Assembly: GCA_038248985.1 (NCBI GenBank)
Contig: JBBRWV010000147.1
Coordinates: 1 to 8,142 of the forward strand
Source: JBBRWV01 sp038248985
GTDB lineage: Bacteria; Planctomycetota; Phycisphaerae; WQYP01
Reading direction: 5' to 3'
Length of the DNA: 8,142 nt
Shown piece after piece: positions 6,122-8,142 of this stretch. Position 1 is the first letter of the stretch. Each line of letters opens with the position of its first letter. The notes under the pieces are model-generated. The model was not told where the DNA came from, searched no databases, and was given only the letters and a program-made list of their open reading frames with translations. The position numbers and the translations under genes were made by a program.

Positions 6122-8142
6122 ATGTTCCTAATGCCCGCCATCCTCCTCGCCTCTCTCGCCGCGCTCATCCCGCTGCTCCTCCACATGCTGCGCCGCCAGA
6201 AAGTCACCCCTATCCAATGGGGTGCCATGCAGTTCCTCCTCGAAACCCCTATCCGCCAGCGCCGCCGTCAGCACATCGACCACTGGCTCCTCATGCTCGT
6301 CCGCATGGCCATGCTCCTCGCCCTCGCCCTCCTCCTGGCCCGTCCCGTCTGGTACGGCTGGCAAGGCCCCCAAAACTCCACCAACCTCGCCGCCACCGTC
6401 GATACCGACCTCGCCATCATCCTCGACCACTCCCTCTCCATGTCCCGCCGCACCGACACCGGCACACTCTTCGAACACTCCCTCGACCAACTCGACCGCC
6501 TCATCACCATCGCCACCCCCCGCAGCACGGTCAGCATTGTCCTCGCCGAGCACTCCCCCAAAAACCTCACCCCTCACCCCTTCAATCTCACCACCGACTG
6601 GACCAAACTCCGCCCGGAACTCCGCACCCTCCGCCCCGGCGTCACCGACGCCGACATCCCCGCCGCCCTCCTCGCCGCCCGCGAACTCCTCGCCCAAGGC
6701 AAAAATTCCCAAAAACTCATCCTCATCCTCTCCGATGAACAACGCGCCAACTGGCTCCCCGGCAACGATGCCGCCTGGCGCACCGCACTCCCCGACCGCA
6801 CCGACCCCCTCGCCGCCGCCCAAACCCCCATCTATTCCCTCCCCATCCACAGCAGCAGTGGGGGGGCCACAACCTCCGTCGCCAACCTCGCCGTCACCAA
6901 CGTCTCCCTCCAACCCACCTTCCTCGGCGTAAACCGCCCCTCCCAAATCACCGCCACAATCTCCAATAGCGGAAGCACACAACTATCTAATATGCCCCTC
7001 AAGCTCCTCATCGACGGACAACTTATCTCCACCCAACAAATCCCCTCTCTCCCCCCCAATCAATCCCTCACCCTCTCCTTCGACCACTACTTCACCACCC
7101 CCGGCTCTCACTGGCTCAAACTCCAACTCGAAGTCGTCGACTCCCTCGAAATCGACAATGCCTTCTTCACTGCCGTCACCATTGCCCCAAAACTGCGCGT
7201 CCTCCTCGTCGATGGCCAACTCACCCCCGCCGCCTCCCCCGCCGACTACAAAAACGCCCAATTCCTCCTCGCCGCCCTCCAACCCACCGACAACCCCTCC
7301 GAAGCCTCCACCCTCATTCAACCTACCATAATATCCATCTCCGACATCGCATCCATAAACCTCGATGACTATCCCGTTCTCCTTCTAAACGATATCCCCC
7401 GTCTCCCCGCTGACCAGCTCATCAGAATCACCGACTACCTCCAACGTGGCAACGCCGCCCTCCTCATCCTCGGCCCGCGCACCCAGCAATCATTCCTCGC
7501 CGATTCCCTCGCCAAATCACCCCTCCTCCCCGCCACCATTACCTCCTCTCTACCCAGCCCCGCCGGCACCAAGCTCGACCTCCGGGAACCCTCCCATCCC
7601 GCCCTCGCCCTCCTCACCTCCGCCGATCGCAACCCCTTCGCCGGCGTCTCCATCCGCCAATGGTGGCCCATCGCCCCCGCCTCCTCCGACACCCGCACCC
7701 TCGTCGCCACCGACACTGGCAACCCCCTCATCCTCGAAACCACCCTCGGCAAATCCGGCGGCCGCCTCATCACATGGACCACCTCCGCCGACTCCGCATG
7801 GAACAACCTCCCCCTCGTCCCCAACTTCGTCCCCCTCCTCTCCGAAACCCTCTTCCATCTCGCCTCCGGCCAAGCCCAACTCCAACTCCGCTCCCTCACC
7901 GCCGGACAACCCCTCCTCTGGTCCGGATCCGCCTCCCCCTCCATCGACTCCCTCCAACTCACCCTCCCCGATGGCTCCACCCGCTCCCTCCCCCCCCAAC
8001 TCCGCGGCGATAAATATTTCCTCAACTTCCCCGAAACCATCCTCCCCGGCCTCTACCAACACCGCTTCACCCCCGACACCAACCCCCAACCCGGCGACAA
8101 TTCCGTCTCCCACGACCCCCCCCCACACGAACCCACGACACA
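6122..8142 (+). CDS. BatA-type membrane protein with vWA and amidotransferase-like domains (partial, 3' open)
   Basis: The frame from ATG 6122 stays open to the window edge (673 codons), so the C-terminus is missing. Residues 4-21 are a first membrane segment followed by HMLRRQKVTPIQWGAMQFL, the BatA N-terminal pattern; a second segment spans about 55-75 and ends in LLARP. A vWA domain starts at about 95 with ILDHSLSMS; D102, S104 and S106 form the MIDAS DxSxS, and T175 and D205 (LILSDEQ) fit later positions. Residues about 254-355 read as a CARDB/Ig-like beta domain. From 358 (LRVLLVDGQ) through about 480 the pattern resembles a class I amidotransferase-like fold without visible catalytic Cys. 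Family members are usually 700-800 residues with a further membrane segment near the end. The ATG at 6122 lacks a ribosome site, as does ATG 6131. It is probably the membrane partner of MoxR and DUF58. Confidence 0.9.
   Translation, partial: MFLMPAILLASLAALIPLLLHMLRRQKVTPIQWGAMQFLLETPIRQRRRQHIDHWLLMLVRMAMLLALALLLARPVWYGWQGPQNSTNLAATVDTDLAIILDHSLSMSRRTDTGTLFEHSLDQLDRLITIATPRSTVSIVLAEHSPKNLTPHPFNLTTDWTKLRPELRTLRPGVTDADIPAALLAARELLAQGKNSQKLILILSDEQRANWLPGNDAAWRTALPDRTDPLAAAQTPIYSLPIHSSSGGATTSVANLAVTNVSLQPTFLGVNRPSQITATISNSGSTQLSNMPLKLLIDGQLISTQQIPSLPPNQSLTLSFDHYFTTPGSHWLKLQLEVVDSLEIDNAFFTAVTIAPKLRVLLVDGQLTPAASPADYKNAQFLLAALQPTDNPSEASTLIQPTIISISDIASINLDDYPVLLLNDIPRLPADQLIRITDYLQRGNAALLILGPRTQQSFLADSLAKSPLLPATITSSLPSPAGTKLDLREPSHPALALLTSADRNPFAGVSIRQWWPIAPASSDTRTLVATDTGNPLILETTLGKSGGRLITWTTSADSAWNNLPLVPNFVPLLSETLFHLASGQAQLQLRSLTAGQPLLWSGSASPSIDSLQLTLPDGSTRSLPPQLRGDKYFLNFPETILPGLYQHRFTPDTNPQPGDNSVSHDPPPHEPTT

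Noticed and set aside
7435..8128. Two overlapping minus-strand frames near the right edge
   Set aside because: They lie opposite the open vWA frame and show Gly/Glu-rich or Arg-rich shadow composition only.
1..8142. CRISPR array, tRNA, rRNA or transposase
   Set aside because: No regularly spaced repeats, cloverleaf, rRNA-like stretch or transposase motif was seen on either strand.

Overview
The window is a GC-rich bacterial chromosome segment. It encodes purine biosynthesis (purE, purK), a membrane glycosyltransferase, and a MoxR / DUF58 / von Willebrand A (vWA) membrane-protein cluster. The layout moxR - DUF58 - large BatA-type vWA protein, the wording of the DUF58 core motif, and the style of the small XRE protein all suggest Planctomycetota, possibly Phycisphaerae. 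That assignment comes from family knowledge and was not checked by a search.

Layout. 1-118: the last 38 codons of a plus-strand gene. 155-1453 (minus): a GT2/GT21-type glycosyltransferase, convergent with that fragment and divergent from purE. 1454-1551: a short divergent promoter region. 1552-3337: purE and purK, the two-enzyme route that carboxylates AIR to CAIR in purine synthesis. 3416-4558: moxR, an AAA+ ATPase. 4559-5062: an apparently foreign cassette with a perfect 18-bp palindrome over a possible promoter, an 18-codon ORF, and an XRE/HTH gene. 5073-6014: a DUF58 protein with a MIDAS motif. 6015-6121: a very AT-rich gap. 6122 to the end: a large vWA membrane protein that is still open at the window edge.

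How the genes work together. PurK uses ATP and bicarbonate to make N5-CAIR from AIR, and PurE converts it to CAIR. MoxR, DUF58 and the BatA-like protein probably form one functional unit, in which an ATPase remodels or assembles a membrane complex through metal-dependent vWA domains; the substrate is unknown. The XRE gene sits where moxR and DUF58 would be expected to be adjacent. It looks like an orphan antitoxin-type regulator carrying its own operator.

Two features stand out at window scale. First, the plus strand is C-rich and G-poor even where the gene lies on the minus strand, so synonymous codons follow the DNA strand rather than the gene. Second, two low-GC segments, around the XRE gene and before the last gene, interrupt the otherwise uniform vWA cluster.
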